This document shows positions 1-8,606 of a stretch of 64,000 nt of DNA, in pieces. The DNA lies in the NCBI GenBank assembly GCA_000799755.1, contig JUHI01000002.1, forward strand, positions 124,001-188,000. Direction: 5' to 3'. The notes below the pieces were generated by a model that saw only the letters and a program-made list of their open reading frames with translations, was not told the origin of the DNA and ran no database searches. Made by a program: the position numbers and the translations under genes. The first letter of the stretch is position 1; each line of letters begins with the position of its first letter. The stretch is from Martinezella tropici (GTDB taxonomy: Bacteria; Pseudomonadota; Alphaproteobacteria; Rhizobiales; Rhizobiaceae).

Positions 1-24
1 GGGTGGGACCGCAGGGAGGATTCA

Positions 25-1548
25 ATGAGTTCGGAAGCCGTCGACGGTACTGTCGTGCTGTCTGCGAGAGGGATATCCAAGTCCTTCAACGGCGTGCAGG
101 TGCTGTTCAGCGTCAACTTTGATCTTCGCGCTGGCGAGATCCACGCTCTCATGGGCGAGAATGGCGCCGGCAAGTCGACCCTCGTCAAGGTCCTTTCCGG
201 TTTCGAGCAGCCGACCTCGGGCGAAATCCTCCTTGATGGTAAGTCGGTCAAGCTGCCGCCGAACGGCGCTGCGGAAGCGCTCGGCATCGTCATCATCCAT
301 CAAGAATTCAATCTTGCCGACCATCTGACCGTCACCGAAAGCCTGTTTCTCGGCCGCGAAGTCACGCGTTTCGGCGTGCTCGATCGCAAGCATATGCGAG
401 CGGAGACGCGGCGCGTGCTCGATCTGCTCGGTTCGCATGTCGATGAGAATGCGCCTATCAGCACGCTTTCCGTCGCCGACAAACAGATGGTGGAGATCGC
501 CAAGGCAATCAGCCGCGATGCGCGCATCGTCTTCATGGATGAGCCGACTGCGGTTCTGTCGCGCGAGGAAACCAATTTCCTGTTCAAGCAGGTGCGCAAG
601 CTGCGTGACCAGGGAACGAGTTTCGTCTTCGTCTCCCACAAGCTCGACGAGGTCATGGAGCTGACCGATCGCGTCACGGTGTTGCGCGATGGTCAATGGG
701 TGAAGACATCGCCGACCTCGCTGCTCGATGGCGAATCGATCGCCCAGCTGATGGTCGGGCGGGAGCTTTCCAGCCTCTATCCGGCCAAGAACGAGCCCGA
801 TGTCGACGAAAAGGTGGTGCTGAGCGTCAATTCTGTCTCCACCGGCTATGTCCGTGATGCGAGTTTCGAGTTGCGCAAGGGCGAGATCTTGGGCTTCTCC
901 GGCATGATCGGCTCGGGCCGCACCGAGCTGATGGAGGCGATCGTCGGCCTGCGCTCGCGCATATCCGGCGAAGTCGTCGCCAACGACCAGACGGTGCCCC
1001 CGCATGACGTGCATGCAGCCATTGGGGCCGGCCTTGCCTATATGACGAAGGACCGCAAATCCAAGGGTCTGTTGCTGAACTCGGGCATGGCGGTCAACCT
1101 GACGCTGCAATCGCTCGATCGGCACGGCAAGTTCGGTTATCTCAGCGCCTCCAGCGAGGCGAATGCACTGACGCGTGCTCGCCGCCGCTTCGACATTCGG
1201 GTGCGTGACGGCAATATCGTTGCCGGCCGCATGTCCGGTGGCAATCAGCAGAAGCTGCTTCTGGCGAAGGTCATGGAAACCGAGCCGCAGATCATCATCA
1301 TCGATGAACCCACTCGCGGCATCGATGTCGGCACCAAGCAGCAGATCTATCATTTCATCTCGGCGCTGGCGCGCGACGGCCATTCGATCATCGTGGTCTC
1401 TTCGGAAATGCCCGAGGTGATCGGGCTGTGCACGCGGATCGCCGTCATGCGCGAGGGACGAATTGTCGGCGTGCTCGAAGGCGACGAGATCTCCGAGCAG
1501 GAAATCATGCGCTATGCGGCGGGCCTGAAGAAAAAGACGGCGGCCTGA
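25..1548 (+). CDS. Sugar ABC transporter ATP-binding protein (CUT2/RbsA type)
   Basis: A 507-residue protein with two fused nucleotide-binding domains, the layout of RbsA/MglA/XylG ATPases that power pentose, hexose or polyol uptake at the inner membrane. The first domain has a full Walker A (GENGAGKST, residues 44-52), a signature-like LSVADKQ and Walker B VFMDEPT. The second has the degenerate Walker A usual for the family (GMIGSGRTE) and a canonical signature MSGGNQQK near residue 403, followed by IIIDEPTRGID. The ATG is preceded by AGGGAGG. It is the first gene of an ATPase-permease-binding protein set; any regulator lies left of the window. The family call is firm; the substrate cannot be read from the sequence. 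Confidence 0.95.
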   Translation: MSSEAVDGTVVLSARGISKSFNGVQVLFSVNFDLRAGEIHALMGENGAGKSTLVKVLSGFEQPTSGEILLDGKSVKLPPNGAAEALGIVIIHQEFNLADHLTVTESLFLGREVTRFGVLDRKHMRAETRRVLDLLGSHVDENAPISTLSVADKQMVEIAKAISRDARIVFMDEPTAVLSREETNFLFKQVRKLRDQGTSFVFVSHKLDEVMELTDRVTVLRDGQWVKTSPTSLLDGESIAQLMVGRELSSLYPAKNEPDVDEKVVLSVNSVSTGYVRDASFELRKGEILGFSGMIGSGRTELMEAIVGLRSRISGEVVANDQTVPPHDVHAAIGAGLAYMTKDRKSKGLLLNSGMAVNLTLQSLDRHGKFGYLSASSEANALTRARRRFDIRVRDGNIVAGRMSGGNQQKLLLAKVMETEPQIIIIDEPTRGIDVGTKQQIYHFISALARDGHSIIVVSSEMPEVIGLCTRIAVMREGRIVGVLEGDEISEQEIMRYAAGLKKKTAA

Positions 1549-1609
1549 AGGGGCGGCGGAGAGCAGGGCGAATTCCCAGCAGTCATGGGACGGGAGGTTG
1601 GTTTTGGTT

Positions 1610-2620
1610 ATGAGCGTGGGCGAAGACAGCAGCGGCAAGGCTGGCCGGCGGGGGCGTTCCTGGCGGGATATCGATCTTAGGGCCGTTGCGCCGTTTGCGG
1701 CGCTGGTGTTGCTTCTGATCGTCGGCGCTCTGGTCAATCCGAACTTCATCGGTATTACCAATCTCACCAATGTCGCGACGCGGTGCGCCTTTATCGCCAT
1801 CATCGCCGTTGGGGCCACCTTCGTCATCTCGGCCGGCGATCTCGATCTGTCCGTCGGCGCGATGGTTGCCTTTGTCGCGAGCCTGATGATCCTGTTCATG
1901 AACTCGGGCGTCATTGCCGACCCCACCATGATGCTGGCGGCGGCTGTGCTGTTCTCGATTATTGCTGGCATCCTCTGCGGCCTCGCCAACGGGCTGATTA
2001 CGACCATGGGCAAGATCGAGCCGTTTATCGCGACGCTTGGCACGATGGGCGTCTATCGCGGCCTGACGACCTGGCTATCGCAGGGCGGCGCGATCACTCT
2101 GCGGCCGGCGGATATTCAGGCGCTGTACAAGCCCGCCTATTACGGCTCGGTGCTCGGCGTGCCGGTGCCGATCGTGGTCATCCTCGTCGTCACCTGCATT
2201 GCGGCCTTCATTCTCTATCGCACCCGCTATGGGCGGCATGTGATTGCGGTTGGCTCCAATCGAGACGTCGCCCGCTATTCCGGCGTGGCGGTCAACGGCG
2301 TGCGCACCATCGCTTTCGTTATCCAGGGATTTTGCGTTGCCATCGCCGTGCTTCTCTATGTACCGCGGCTTGGCTCGACGTCGGCGACCACGGGCAACCT
2401 GTGGGAGCTGCAGGCGATCACCGCCGTCGTCGTCGGCGGCACGGCGCTGAAGGGCGGGGCAGGCAGGGTATGGGGCACGATCTGCGGCGCCTTCATCCTC
2501 GAGCTCGTCGGCAATATCATGCTGCTTTCCAATTTCATCAGCGAGTATCTGCTCAGTGCCATCCAGGGTGCGATCATCATCATCGCCATGCTGGTTCAGC
2601 GCTCGCTTGCTCGCAAATAG
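1610..2620 (+). CDS. Sugar ABC transporter permease (CUT2/RbsC type)
   Basis: A hydrophobic protein of about 336 residues, the usual length for RbsC-type permeases, with about 8-10 predicted membrane segments. The family hallmark GATFVISAGDLDLSVGA lies in the first third, and a VVVGGTALKGGAGRVWGT loop near the C-terminus would contact the ATPase. GGGAGG at 1592-1597 sits 12 nt before the ATG at 1610; in-frame TTG codons at 1598 and 1604 are possible alternative starts. It lies 61 nt after the ATPase gene and 67 nt before the binding protein, so the three form one transport operon. Confidence 0.93.
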   Translation: MSVGEDSSGKAGRRGRSWRDIDLRAVAPFAALVLLLIVGALVNPNFIGITNLTNVATRCAFIAIIAVGATFVISAGDLDLSVGAMVAFVASLMILFMNSGVIADPTMMLAAAVLFSIIAGILCGLANGLITTMGKIEPFIATLGTMGVYRGLTTWLSQGGAITLRPADIQALYKPAYYGSVLGVPVPIVVILVVTCIAAFILYRTRYGRHVIAVGSNRDVARYSGVAVNGVRTIAFVIQGFCVAIAVLLYVPRLGSTSATTGNLWELQAITAVVVGGTALKGGAGRVWGTICGAFILELVGNIMLLSNFISEYLLSAIQGAIIIIAMLVQRSLARK

Positions 2621-2687
2621 CGAATAACCGGGTCAGGGGGCGCCCGGTCGTCATAGCAAGGCCCTGTCTCTATCTGGGAGGAAGAAC

Positions 2688-3635
2688 ATGCGAAAAAGAC
2701 TAATAGGCTTGGCTGTCGTGATGGCGGCTCTGGCCGGCACCGTGCACGCAGAGGACAAGAAGGTGACGATCGGCGTTTCCATTCCGGCCGCCGACCATGG
2801 CTGGACTTCGGGCGTGGTGTTCCATGCCGAGCGCGTCGCCAAGCTCTTGATGGCGGAGCATCCGGGCCTCAACGTTATCGTCAAGACCTCGCCGGACGCT
2901 GCGAGCCAGGCCAATGCGGTGCAGGACCTTGAGACCCAGGGTATCGACGCGCTCGTGATCCTGCCGTCCGATCCGGACCCGCTCGTCAACGCCATCAAGG
3001 AAGTCAAGGACAAGGGCAAGTTCGTGACACTCGTCGATCGTGCGCCGAGCAACAACGACAATTCCGTCCGCGATCTCTATGTTGCCGGCAACAACCCGGC
3101 GCTTGGCCAGACCGCCGGCGAGTACATCAAGAAGAACGACCCGGACGCTCAGGTCGTCATCATCCGTGGCCTGCCGATCCCGATCGACCAGCAGCGTCAG
3201 GACGGCTTCGACAAGGGTATTGCCGGCTCGAACGTCAAGGTTCTCGACCGCCAGTACGGCAACTGGAACCGCGACGACGCGTTCAAGGTCATGCAGGACT
3301 ACCTGACCAAGTTCCCGAAGATCGACGTCGTCTGGTGTCAGGATGACGACATGGCCGTCGGCGTGCTGCAGGCGATCGAACAGGCCAAGCGCACCGACAT
3401 CAAGTATGTCATCGCCGGCGCTGGCTCGAAGGACATGATCAAGAAGGTCATGGACGGCGACAAGCTGATCCCGGTCGACGTGCTCTATCCGCCGGCAATG
3501 GTCGGCACCGCGATGGCACTGACGGCCGCCAACTTCTACGACCAGGTTCCGGTTCGAGGCAATTACATCCTCGATGCGACACTCGTCACCAAGGACAATG
3601 CCAAGGACTTCTACTTCCCCGATTCACCGTTCTGA
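2688..3635 (+). CDS. Periplasmic sugar-binding protein of the ABC transporter
   Basis: A 315-residue protein starting with a clear signal peptide (MRKRLIGLAVVMAALAGTVHA, cleavage after about residue 22), then a periplasmic-binding-protein type I fold (VTIGVSIPAADHGWTSGV; GIDALVILPSDPDPL; DVVWCQDDDMAVGVLQA). This is the RbsB/pentose-binding class that feeds CUT2 transporters. The ATG follows GGGAGGAAGAAC. It closes the transport operon, with an intrinsic terminator about 25 nt downstream. Codon use is strongly biased, which suggests high expression, as is usual for binding proteins. The ligand is unknown; the downstream sugar isomerase and dehydrogenase point to a sugar or sugar alcohol. Confidence 0.93.
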   Translation: MRKRLIGLAVVMAALAGTVHAEDKKVTIGVSIPAADHGWTSGVVFHAERVAKLLMAEHPGLNVIVKTSPDAASQANAVQDLETQGIDALVILPSDPDPLVNAIKEVKDKGKFVTLVDRAPSNNDNSVRDLYVAGNNPALGQTAGEYIKKNDPDAQVVIIRGLPIPIDQQRQDGFDKGIAGSNVKVLDRQYGNWNRDDAFKVMQDYLTKFPKIDVVWCQDDDMAVGVLQAIEQAKRTDIKYVIAGAGSKDMIKKVMDGDKLIPVDVLYPPAMVGTAMALTAANFYDQVPVRGNYILDATLVTKDNAKDFYFPDSPF

Positions 3636-3661
3636 TCGGTCACTCGGTTGATTTTACAAGG

Positions 3662-3689
3662 CGCCCGCCGATTTCGGCGGGCGTTTTTT
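3662..3689 (+). terminator. Rho-independent terminator after the ABC transporter operon
   Basis: A perfect 9-bp stem, CGCCCGCCG at 3662-3670 with CGGCGGGCG at 3675-3683, loop ATTT, followed by six T at 3684-3689. It lies 26 nt after the stop of the binding-protein gene and separates the transporter transcript from the isomerase/dehydrogenase genes. Confidence 0.9.
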
Positions 3690-3862
3690 AAGTGTTCCAT
3701 CGGCTCGTCTCAACGTGGATGGAAATTTTGCGGCACGTACCTCTTGCCGTTGGCGGCGCGCCGTGATTAGGTCGCAAGGCATTCGACTTTCATCCTGAAG
3801 ACCCTATAGTTTTTTGAGGCTACGGCACCAAAGCCGCCTCGGATTTGGGTCCGAAAGGCATC

Positions 3863-3874
3863 GGAAACGTTTAC
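3863..3874. promoter_or_regulatory. Candidate LacI-family operator upstream of the isomerase gene
   Basis: GGAAACGTTTAC contains the perfect palindrome AAACGTTT (3865-3872) with the central CG typical of LacI/GalR-family operators. It sits 27 nt before the isomerase ATG, where a bound repressor would block transcription. No LacI gene is adjacent; the only one in the window is at 31.3 kb, and a cognate regulator may lie left of position 1. This is an inference from a short motif. Confidence 0.45.
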
Positions 3875-3900
3875 AGAACGCGATTAGGGAGGAATTACAG

Positions 3901-4953
3901 ATGAAGACGATCAAGGGACCAGGCCTGTTTCTTGGCCAGTTTGCCGGTGACGCGGCGCCGTTCAACTCGTGGGATTCGATCACGAAATGGGCTGCCGATG
4001 CCGGCTATGTCGGCGTGCAAGTTCCAACCTGGGCGAGCCAGCTCATCGACCTGAAGAAGGCAGCTTCCTCGAAGGATTATTGCGACGAGTTCGCCGGTGT
4101 CGCCCGCGCCAACGGCGTCGAGGTCACCGAGCTTTCCACCCACCTTCAGGGCCAGCTCGTCGCCGTGCATCCCGCCTATGACGAAGCCTTTGATGGCTTT
4201 GCCGCGCCGGAAGTGCGTGGGAATCCGAAGGCACGGCAGGAATGGGCGGTTGAGCAGGTGAAGATGGCGCTCACCGCTTCCAAGCATCTCGGCATCAAGG
4301 CGCATGCGACCTTCTCCGGCGCGCTTGCCTGGCCCTTCATCTATCCCTGGCCGCAGCGCCCCGCCGGCCTCGTCGAAACCGCCTTCGAAGAGCTTGCCCG
4401 CCGCTGGACGCCGATCCTCAATCATGCCGACGAAAACGGCGTCGACGTCTGCTACGAGATCCATCCCGGTGAAGACCTGCATGACGGCATCACCTTCGAG
4501 ATGTTCCTGGAGCGCGTGAAGAACCATCCGCGCGCCAACATGCTCTACGATCCCTCGCACTATGTCCTGCAGTGCCTCGATTATCTCGAGAACATCGACA
4601 TCTACAAGGACCGCATCAAGATGTTCCACGTCAAGGATGCCGAGTTCAATCCGACCGGGCGCCAGGGCGTCTATGGCGGCTATCAGGGCTGGGTCGAGCG
4701 CGCCGGCCGCTTCCGTTCGCTTGGCGACGGCCAGGTCGATTTCGGTGCCGTCTTCTCGAAGATGACCGCCAACAATTTCGACGGTTGGGCCGTGGTCGAG
4801 TGGGAATGCGCGCTGAAGCATCCCGAAGACGGTGCCCGCGAAGGCTCCGAATTCGTCAAGGCGCATATCATCCGCGTCACGGAAAAGGCGTTCGACGATT
4901 TTGCCGGCAGCGGCACGGACCAGGCGGCGAACCGCCGTATGCTGGGGCTGTAA
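3901..4953 (+). CDS. Sugar phosphate isomerase/epimerase (AP-endonuclease 2-like TIM barrel)
   Basis: A 350-residue protein of the xylose-isomerase-like TIM-barrel superfamily. Candidate metal-binding acidic and His residues are visible: VCYEIHPGEDLHDG, MLYDPSHYVLQ, MFHVKDAEF and the C-terminal VVEWECAL. Members isomerise, epimerise or dehydrate sugars and inositols. The ATG at 3901 is chosen because GGAGGAATTACAG precedes it; the frame stays open further upstream without a good ribosome site. It follows the transporter terminator and a LacI-type operator and precedes a Gfo/Idh dehydrogenase in the same orientation. This pairing is frequent in rhizobial sugar and polyol catabolism and in 3-keto-sugar pathways. 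The exact substrate is not inferable. Confidence 0.85.
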   Translation: MKTIKGPGLFLGQFAGDAAPFNSWDSITKWAADAGYVGVQVPTWASQLIDLKKAASSKDYCDEFAGVARANGVEVTELSTHLQGQLVAVHPAYDEAFDGFAAPEVRGNPKARQEWAVEQVKMALTASKHLGIKAHATFSGALAWPFIYPWPQRPAGLVETAFEELARRWTPILNHADENGVDVCYEIHPGEDLHDGITFEMFLERVKNHPRANMLYDPSHYVLQCLDYLENIDIYKDRIKMFHVKDAEFNPTGRQGVYGGYQGWVERAGRFRSLGDGQVDFGAVFSKMTANNFDGWAVVEWECALKHPEDGAREGSEFVKAHIIRVTEKAFDDFAGSGTDQAANRRMLGL

Positions 4954-4960
4954 TCCAAAC

Positions 4961-5122
4961 CCTTCTCCCCGCAATTGCGGGGAGAAGGTGGACTCAAACG
5001 ATGGAGCGGAGCGAAATCGCTTGAGGACGGATGAGGGGCTTTCTCGATATTTCCACCAATTCAGAGCCTGCAGAAGGCTCGGCCCCTCACCCTGACCCTC
5101 TCCCCGCAGGCGGGGAGAGGGG
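4961..5122. repeat. Rhizobial palindromic intergenic element
   Basis: Two strong palindromes flank a spacer. The first is a perfect 28-nt inverted repeat at 4961-4988 (CCTTCTCCCCGCAA and its complement). The second is a 12-bp stem at 5096-5107/5110-5121 (CCCTCTCCCCGC...). GATGAGGGG near 5031 and CCCCTCAC near 5083 form a further inverted pair. A related element lies at 57312-57490 and a remnant at 8548-8563. Elements of this CTCCCCGC/GCGGGGAG type are common between genes in Rhizobiaceae. It starts 8 nt after the isomerase stop codon and may also act in transcription termination or mRNA stability. Confidence 0.8.
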
Positions 5123-5176
5123 ACGATTGCGACACGCGATCGTGTTCAAACAATTCAATTCATTCAGGAGGACAAA

Positions 5177-6364
5177 ATGGCAATCGAAGGATCATCGGAA
5201 CAGACGCGGGAGCCGCGCATTCGGCTTGGCATGGTGGGCGGCGGCGCCGGCGCATTCATCGGAGCGGTGCATCGCATTGCGGCACGCATTGACGATCAGT
5301 TCGATCTCGTTGCCGGTGCGCTCTCGTCTTCGCCGGACAAGGCCGTCGCTTCCGGCCGCGATCTCGGCCTCGATCCCTCGCGCACCTATTCGAGCTATCG
5401 CGACATGGCGATCCGCGAAGCCAAGCTGAAGAACGGCATCGAAGCCGTTTCGATCGTCACGCCGAACCATGTGCATTACGACGCTGCCAAGGAGTTCCTG
5501 AGGCGCGGCATCCACGTCATCTGCGACAAGCCGTTGACCTCCAACCTTGCCGACGCGAAGAAGCTGAAGAAGGTGGCCGACGAGAGTGGCGCGCTCTTCA
5601 TCCTTACCCACAATTACACCGGCTACCCGATGATCCGTCAGGCGCGCGAAATGATCGCCAATGGCGAACTCGGCGATATCCGCGTCGTGCAGGCGGAATA
5701 TCCGCAGGATTGGCTGACCGAGAATATCGAACAGTCGGGTCAGAAGCAGGCGGCATGGCGTACCGATCCGGCCCAGTCCGGCGCTGGCGGTTCCACCGGC
5801 GATATCGGCACGCATGCCTATAACCTCGCCTCCTTCGTCACCGGTCTAGAGCTCGACAGCCTTGCCGCCGATCTCGACAGCTTCGTCGAGGGCCGTCGTC
5901 TGGACGATAACGGCCATATGCTGCTGCGCTTCAAGGCGAAGGGCAGCGAAAAGCCGGCCAAGGGCATGCTCTGGTGCAGCCAGGTGGCGCCCGGTCATGA
6001 GAATGGCCTTAAGCTCCGTGTTTACGGCACCAAGGGCGGCATCGAGTGGACGCAGGCCGATCCGAACTATCTGTGGTACACGCCGTTCGGCGATCAGAAG
6101 CGGCTGATCACCCGCAATGGTGCAGGCTCCGGCGCTGCCGCGGCGCGCGTCTCGCGCATCCCCTCGGGCCATCCGGAAGGCTATCTGGAAGCGTTCGCCA
6201 CGATCTACACCGAGGCGGCGCGCGCCATCAATGCCCGCAAGAAGGGCGTGGCGATCGATCCGGCCGTTATCTACCCGACCGTCGATGATGGCGTGAAGGG
6301 CGTGGCTTTCGTCGAGGCCTGTGTCGCTTCCTCGAAGCGCAACGGCGCCTGGGTCAAGGTATAA
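5177..6364 (+). CDS. Gfo/Idh/MocA family NAD(P)-dependent oxidoreductase
   Basis: A 395-residue dehydrogenase. The N-terminal Rossmann domain starts LGMVGGGAGAFIGAVHR, followed by the family signature ICDKPLTSNLADAKKL (EKP-type motif with the conserved Lys) and a C-terminal alpha/beta domain with GGSTGDIGTHAYNL, which carries the catalytic Asp/His. Such enzymes oxidise sugars, inositols or glycosides. AGGAGGACAAA precedes the ATG. It is separated from the isomerase only by the palindromic element, so both probably act on the sugar imported by the upstream ABC system. Confidence 0.9.
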   Translation: MAIEGSSEQTREPRIRLGMVGGGAGAFIGAVHRIAARIDDQFDLVAGALSSSPDKAVASGRDLGLDPSRTYSSYRDMAIREAKLKNGIEAVSIVTPNHVHYDAAKEFLRRGIHVICDKPLTSNLADAKKLKKVADESGALFILTHNYTGYPMIRQAREMIANGELGDIRVVQAEYPQDWLTENIEQSGQKQAAWRTDPAQSGAGGSTGDIGTHAYNLASFVTGLELDSLAADLDSFVEGRRLDDNGHMLLRFKAKGSEKPAKGMLWCSQVAPGHENGLKLRVYGTKGGIEWTQADPNYLWYTPFGDQKRLITRNGAGSGAAAARVSRIPSGHPEGYLEAFATIYTEAARAINARKKGVAIDPAVIYPTVDDGVKGVAFVEACVASSKRNGAWVKV

Positions 6365-6380
6365 GCTTCAGTCTGGGCTT

Positions 6381-6408
6381 GGTCCGAGACGGTACGCCGC
6401 CTCGGACC
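6381..6408. terminator. Hairpin between convergent genes
   Basis: GGTCCGAG at 6381-6388 pairs with CTCGGACC at 6401-6408, and the stem continues as CGG/CCG after one mismatch around a TACG loop. It lies in the 52-nt gap between the convergent Gfo/Idh and DoxX genes. There is no long T-tract, so it may be an mRNA 3' end stabiliser or a weak bidirectional terminator. Confidence 0.5.
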
Positions 6409-6416
6409 ATGTTCAC

Positions 6417-6821
6417 TCAGGCCGCGACTTCCTGCTTGCGCTTCGTGAGCGCGTCGACGCTCAGCGGGCCGCCGCCGGCGCTGGCGAGAAACAGGAAGAT
6501 GAAGCAGAAGAGGATGGCGGCTGTGCCGCCGTTCTGTGCGGGATAGAAGCTCTGCGGTGCGTGGCGCAGGAAATAGGCAAACGCCATCAAGCCCGATAGC
6601 ACGAAGGCGGCGATCCGCGTCTGGAAGCCGATCAGCACGAGGAAGCCGAGGGTCAGTTCCAGCAGGCCGGCGATCCAGGAGAGCGACCCCACAGGCGGCA
6701 CGGTTTGCGCGGCCGGGAAATACAGCACTTTCTGCGTTCCGTAGCTGAACAACACAAGCGATGCGACGATGCGCAGGAGGCTCAGCAGATGAGGGTGGAG
6801 GGCGTGGATCGCAGGAAGCAT
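6417..6821 (-). CDS. DoxX family membrane protein
   Basis: A protein of about 134 residues with four predicted membrane helices (LLRIVASLVLFSYGTQKVLY; WIAGLLELTLGFLVLIGF; IAAFVLSGLMAFAYFLRH; AILFCFIFLFLASAGG), the DoxX/DUF417-like fold. Related proteins associate with redox systems, but the role here is unknown. The ATG at 6821 is preferred because GAAAGGATACAA precedes it; a start at 6899 would add a non-conserved-looking 26-residue extension. It is convergent with the Gfo/Idh gene and divergent from the beta-glucosidase gene across about 257 nt. Confidence 0.85.
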   Translation of the reverse strand: MLPAIHALHPHLLSLLRIVASLVLFSYGTQKVLYFPAAQTVPPVGSLSWIAGLLELTLGFLVLIGFQTRIAAFVLSGLMAFAYFLRHAPQSFYPAQNGGTAAILFCFIFLFLASAGGGPLSVDALTKRKQEVAA

Positions 6822-7078
6822 TTGTATCCTTTCGTTGTCAAGATTGAATACTACCCTCAATTGATCCGCGCTCAAAAGACAAGTCACGACTGTTGACATT
6901 GCTGTTATCGAGCCGTGCGAAAACTATTGCCGCGGCCGGCGAAATTTACGAGATGCCCTTAGCCGGCTTGGTTTGTCGATACCTGCAACGTTACAGTTTT
7001 CAGACGCCGGCACTGTACTTTGTCATGCCGCTTGGTTAAACCGCAGCCAACGAAGCCATAACAGACGGGATTTTCATC

Positions 7079-8452
7079 ATGATCGATCCGAAGCTTCTTG
7101 CCGATCGCTTCCCCGGCGATTTCACATTCGGTGTTGCCACCGCCGCCTTCCAGATCGAAGGCGCCACCAAGGCTGATGGTCGCAAGCCATCCATCTGGGA
7201 TGCCTTCGCCAACATGCCCGGCCGCGTCTATCAGCGCAATAATGGCGATGTCGCATGCGACCACTATAACCGGCTGGAACAGGATCTCGATCTGATCAAG
7301 GAGATGGGCGTCGAAGCCTATCGTTTCTCGATCGCCTGGCCGCGCATCATTCCCGAAGGCACCGGCCCTGTGAATGAAGCCGGACTCGATTTTTACGACC
7401 GCCTGGTCGACGGCTGTAAGGCGCGGGGGATCAAGACCTTCGCGACGCTTTATCATTGGGATCTGCCGCTGACGCTTGCGGGTGATGGCGGCTGGACGGC
7501 GCGTTCGACGGCGCACGCCTTCCAGCGCTATGCCAAGACCGTCATGGCCCGTCTCGGCGACCGTCTGGATTCCGTCGCCACCTTCAATGAGCCCTGGTGC
7601 ATCGTCTGGCTGAGCCACCTCTATGGCGTTCATGCGCCGGGCGAGCGCAACATGCAGGCCGCCCTTTACGCCATGCACTACATGAACCTTGCCCACGGCC
7701 TCGGCGTCGAGGCGATCCGCTCCGTGGCGCCGAAGGTTCCAGTCGGTATCGTGCTCAACGCTGCATCCGTCCTGCCGGGCTCGGACCGCCCCGAGGACCT
7801 CGCCGCAGTCGAACGCGCGCATCAGTTCCACAACGGCGCCTTCTTCGATCCGATCTTCAAGGGCGAATATCCGAAGGAGTTCGTCGAGGCGCTCGGCGAT
7901 CGCATGCCTGTCGTCGAGGACGGCGATTTGAAGACCATCAATCAAAAGCTCGATTGGTGGGGTCTGAACTATTACATGCCGATGCGCGTCCTCGATGATG
8001 CCTCCAAGAGCGGCGATTTCCCCTGGACGAAGGATGCGCCGCCGGTCAGCGACGTCAGGACGGATATCGGCTGGGAGGTCTATTCGCCTGGCCTGAAGCA
8101 TGTCGTCGAGGATCTGAACAAGCGCTACGAGCTGCCGGATTGCTACATCACCGAGAACGGCGCTTGCTACAATATGGGCGTCGTCAATGGCGAGGTCGAT
8201 GACCAGCCGCGCCTCGATTATTACATCGAGCATCTCGGTGTCGTCGCCGATCTCATCAAGGACGGCTATCCGATGCGCGGCTATTTCGCCTGGAGCCTGA
8301 TGGACAATTTCGAATGGGCGGAAGGCTATCGCATGCGCTTCGGCCTCGTGCATGTCGATTACGAGACCCAGGTCCGCACCATCAAGAAGAGCGGCAAGTG
8401 GTATCGGGAACTTGCCTCGCAGTTTCCGAAGGGCAACCACAAAGGGGATTGA
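7079..8452 (+). CDS. Beta-glucosidase, glycoside hydrolase family 1
   Basis: A 457-residue GH1 enzyme that hydrolyses beta-glucosides or beta-galactosides with retention. The N-terminal FTFGVATAAFQIEGA signature is present. The acid/base Glu lies in TFNEPW (residue 171) and the nucleophile in ITENG (residue 359), the normal spacing for GH1. The C-terminal YFAWSLMDNFEWAEGY aglycone/glucose-binding block is intact. There is no signal peptide, so it acts in the cytoplasm on imported disaccharides. It stands downstream of the sugar uptake and oxidation genes but has its own roughly 250-nt upstream region. Confidence 0.95.
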   Translation: MIDPKLLADRFPGDFTFGVATAAFQIEGATKADGRKPSIWDAFANMPGRVYQRNNGDVACDHYNRLEQDLDLIKEMGVEAYRFSIAWPRIIPEGTGPVNEAGLDFYDRLVDGCKARGIKTFATLYHWDLPLTLAGDGGWTARSTAHAFQRYAKTVMARLGDRLDSVATFNEPWCIVWLSHLYGVHAPGERNMQAALYAMHYMNLAHGLGVEAIRSVAPKVPVGIVLNAASVLPGSDRPEDLAAVERAHQFHNGAFFDPIFKGEYPKEFVEALGDRMPVVEDGDLKTINQKLDWWGLNYYMPMRVLDDASKSGDFPWTKDAPPVSDVRTDIGWEVYSPGLKHVVEDLNKRYELPDCYITENGACYNMGVVNGEVDDQPRLDYYIEHLGVVADLIKDGYPMRGYFAWSLMDNFEWAEGYRMRFGLVHVDYETQVRTIKKSGKWYRELASQFPKGNHKGD

Positions 8453-8606
8453 TGCGGTTTTAGCTTCCCCTTGAGGGTAGAAGCGCATGAAATCCGCGGG
8501 CGGCGGTGCCCGCAATGGTCACCGCACCCTCGACCTCCGGTCCGACCCTCCCCCCAAGGGGAGAGTACTTGTCGCCCGAATCGGCAGGGCCTGATAGACA
8601 TCATGT
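8453..8606. other. Intergenic stretch with a degenerate palindrome
   Basis: The 154-nt gap holds CTCCCC/GGGGAG at 8548-8563, within a CCGACCCTCCCCCCAAGGGGAGAG context like the CTCCCCGC intergenic elements of this genome. It looks like a decayed copy. No gene is seen. Confidence 0.5.

Noticed and set aside
22..2043. Long minus-strand open frame (673 codons) opposite the ABC transporter genes
   Set aside because: It is antisense to two well-supported genes, has low-complexity Arg/Asp/His-rich composition, no family motifs and no ribosome site. Long antisense frames are common in high-GC genomes.
6959..8515. 518-codon minus-strand frame opposite the GH1 gene
   Set aside because: Shadow of the beta-glucosidase reading frame; the GH1 catalytic motifs settle the coding strand.
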